Shown here in pieces: positions 5,815 to 6,474 of a stretch of 6,474 bases of DNA. The stretch lies in assembly GCA_003532195.1 (NCBI GenBank), contig DOFA01000238.1:1-6474 (forward strand). Reading direction: 5' to 3'. A program made the translations under genes and the position numbers. The DNA comes from Clostridiales bacterium (GTDB lineage Bacteria; Bacillota; Clostridia; Saccharofermentanales; UBA5734). Position 1 is the first letter of the stretch. Each line of letters opens with the position of its first letter. The notes beneath the pieces are model-generated. The model saw only the letters and a list, made by a program, of their open reading frames with translations. It did no database searches and had not been told where the DNA came from.

Positions 5815-6474
5815 AACAAGAAAAACAGCCAAAACCTGATTTTGTCCAAGGCATCAAGGCGGCCGGCCCGCAAGATCAGAACAGTCGGCCGGCCAAACGG
5901 CCGGGCGGCCCCTTCGCGGGCGGACCGGGACCCGGCGGACATGCGATGACGGGTGAAAAAGCGCGCGATTTCAAGGGCACATTCCGCAAACTGCTGCGTT
6001 TTCTCCGTCCCTACCGGCTGTCCCTGTTTGTTGTCTTGATCTTTTCCGTTGCCAGCACCGTCTTCATGGTTATCGGGCCCAAGCTCATGGGCCGGGCGAC
6101 CACCCGCCTGTTTGAAGGAGTCGTCAGCAAGCTGTCGCAAGTTCCGGGCGCCGCCATCGATTTTGCGTATATCGGCCAGATCATAATCTGGCTCATAGCG
6201 ATCTATGTTGCCAGTTCGATCTTTAATTTCATCCAGGGTTTCATCATGTCCGGTATCTCCATGAAGATCAGTTACCGGTTTCGTCAAGACATCTCGACTA
6301 AAATCGGCCGGATGCCCCTGCGTTATTTTGACAACCAGACTCACGGCGATGTGCTTTCCCGGGTCACCAATGATGTCGACACCGTCAGCCAGTCGCTCAA
6401 TCAAGGCCTGGCGCAGCTTGTTTCCATGGTCACCGCCATAGTCGGGGCCCTGGTGATGATGCTCTCCATCAGCT
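5811..6474 (+). CDS. ABC exporter half-transporter, second subunit (YfiC/LmrD type), 3' end cut by window edge
   Basis: The frame is open from ATG 5811 to the window end: 221 codons plus one base. It should pair with the preceding subunit to form the heterodimeric exporter; in this family the second protein usually carries the catalytically competent Walker B Glu and switch His. Residues 1-50 are a hydrophilic, Gly/Pro-rich leader (PGGPFAGGPGPGGH around 31-44) ending in GEKARDFKGT. The coupling-type helix FRKLLRFLRPYR leads into TM1 (about 71-93), and a TM2 region lies around 124-146. A long helix follows with the exporter motif RYFDNQTHGDVLSRVTNDVD (about 175-194), then the start of TM3. There is no large TM1-TM2 insertion here, unlike the first subunit. 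The ATPase domain lies beyond the window, so catalytic residues cannot be checked. Family assignment is secure from the membrane-domain motifs and gene order. Confidence 0.93.
   Translation, partial: MKQEKQPKPDFVQGIKAAGPQDQNSRPAKRPGGPFAGGPGPGGHAMTGEKARDFKGTFRKLLRFLRPYRLSLFVVLIFSVASTVFMVIGPKLMGRATTRLFEGVVSKLSQVPGAAIDFAYIGQIIIWLIAIYVASSIFNFIQGFIMSGISMKISYRFRQDISTKIGRMPLRYFDNQTHGDVLSRVTNDVDTVSQSLNQGLAQLVSMVTAIVGALVMMLSIS

Noticed and set aside
5766..6404. 212-codon open frame on the minus strand
   Set aside because: Antisense to the junction and start of the second ABC subunit, whose plus-strand frame carries clear exporter motifs.

Overview
This window looks like ordinary chromosomal DNA from a bacterium, most likely an anaerobic member of the Bacillota (Clostridia-like). 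The evidence is the AGGAGG-type ribosome binding sites, a tandem ABC exporter pair whose first subunit has the long TM1-TM2 loop I associate with clostridial homologues, and a Gly/Pro-rich N-terminus on the second subunit. Coding DNA is GC-rich and the promoter gaps are AT-rich. The lineage is an inference from protein resemblance, not from a marker gene. I see no mobile element, phage gene, RNA gene or CRISPR array.

Layout. Bases 1-1803 (+) hold the last 600 codons of a transketolase whose start lies upstream of the window. It converges on a minus-strand membrane permease of the ArsB/SLC13-like ion transporter superfamily (1878-3041), and the two genes share a perfect 11-bp hairpin terminator. 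The permease is divergent from a small uncharacterised 116-aa gene (3135-3485, +). A gap of about 90 bp between them carries two overlapping, oppositely directed -10 boxes. After a 109-bp AT-rich gap come two tandem ABC exporter half-transporters (3595-5814, and 5811 to the window edge). They overlap by the 4 bases ATGA and are almost certainly translationally coupled.

How the genes work together. The two ABC genes should encode the halves of one heterodimeric exporter. The first half has the degenerate-site residues (Asp for the catalytic Glu, Gln for the switch His) typical of asymmetric exporters such as TM287/288, LmrCD and BmrCD. Transketolase belongs to the non-oxidative pentose phosphate pathway and has no visible link to the transporters. 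The 116-aa protein has no function I can name. Start codons of three genes were moved inward from the longest possible ORF because ribosome binding sites and promoter positions support the shorter forms. No clearly new system is present. The most interesting items are the 116-aa orphan, the extracytoplasmic insertion in the first ABC subunit, and the 10-bp-phased T-tracts upstream of the exporter.
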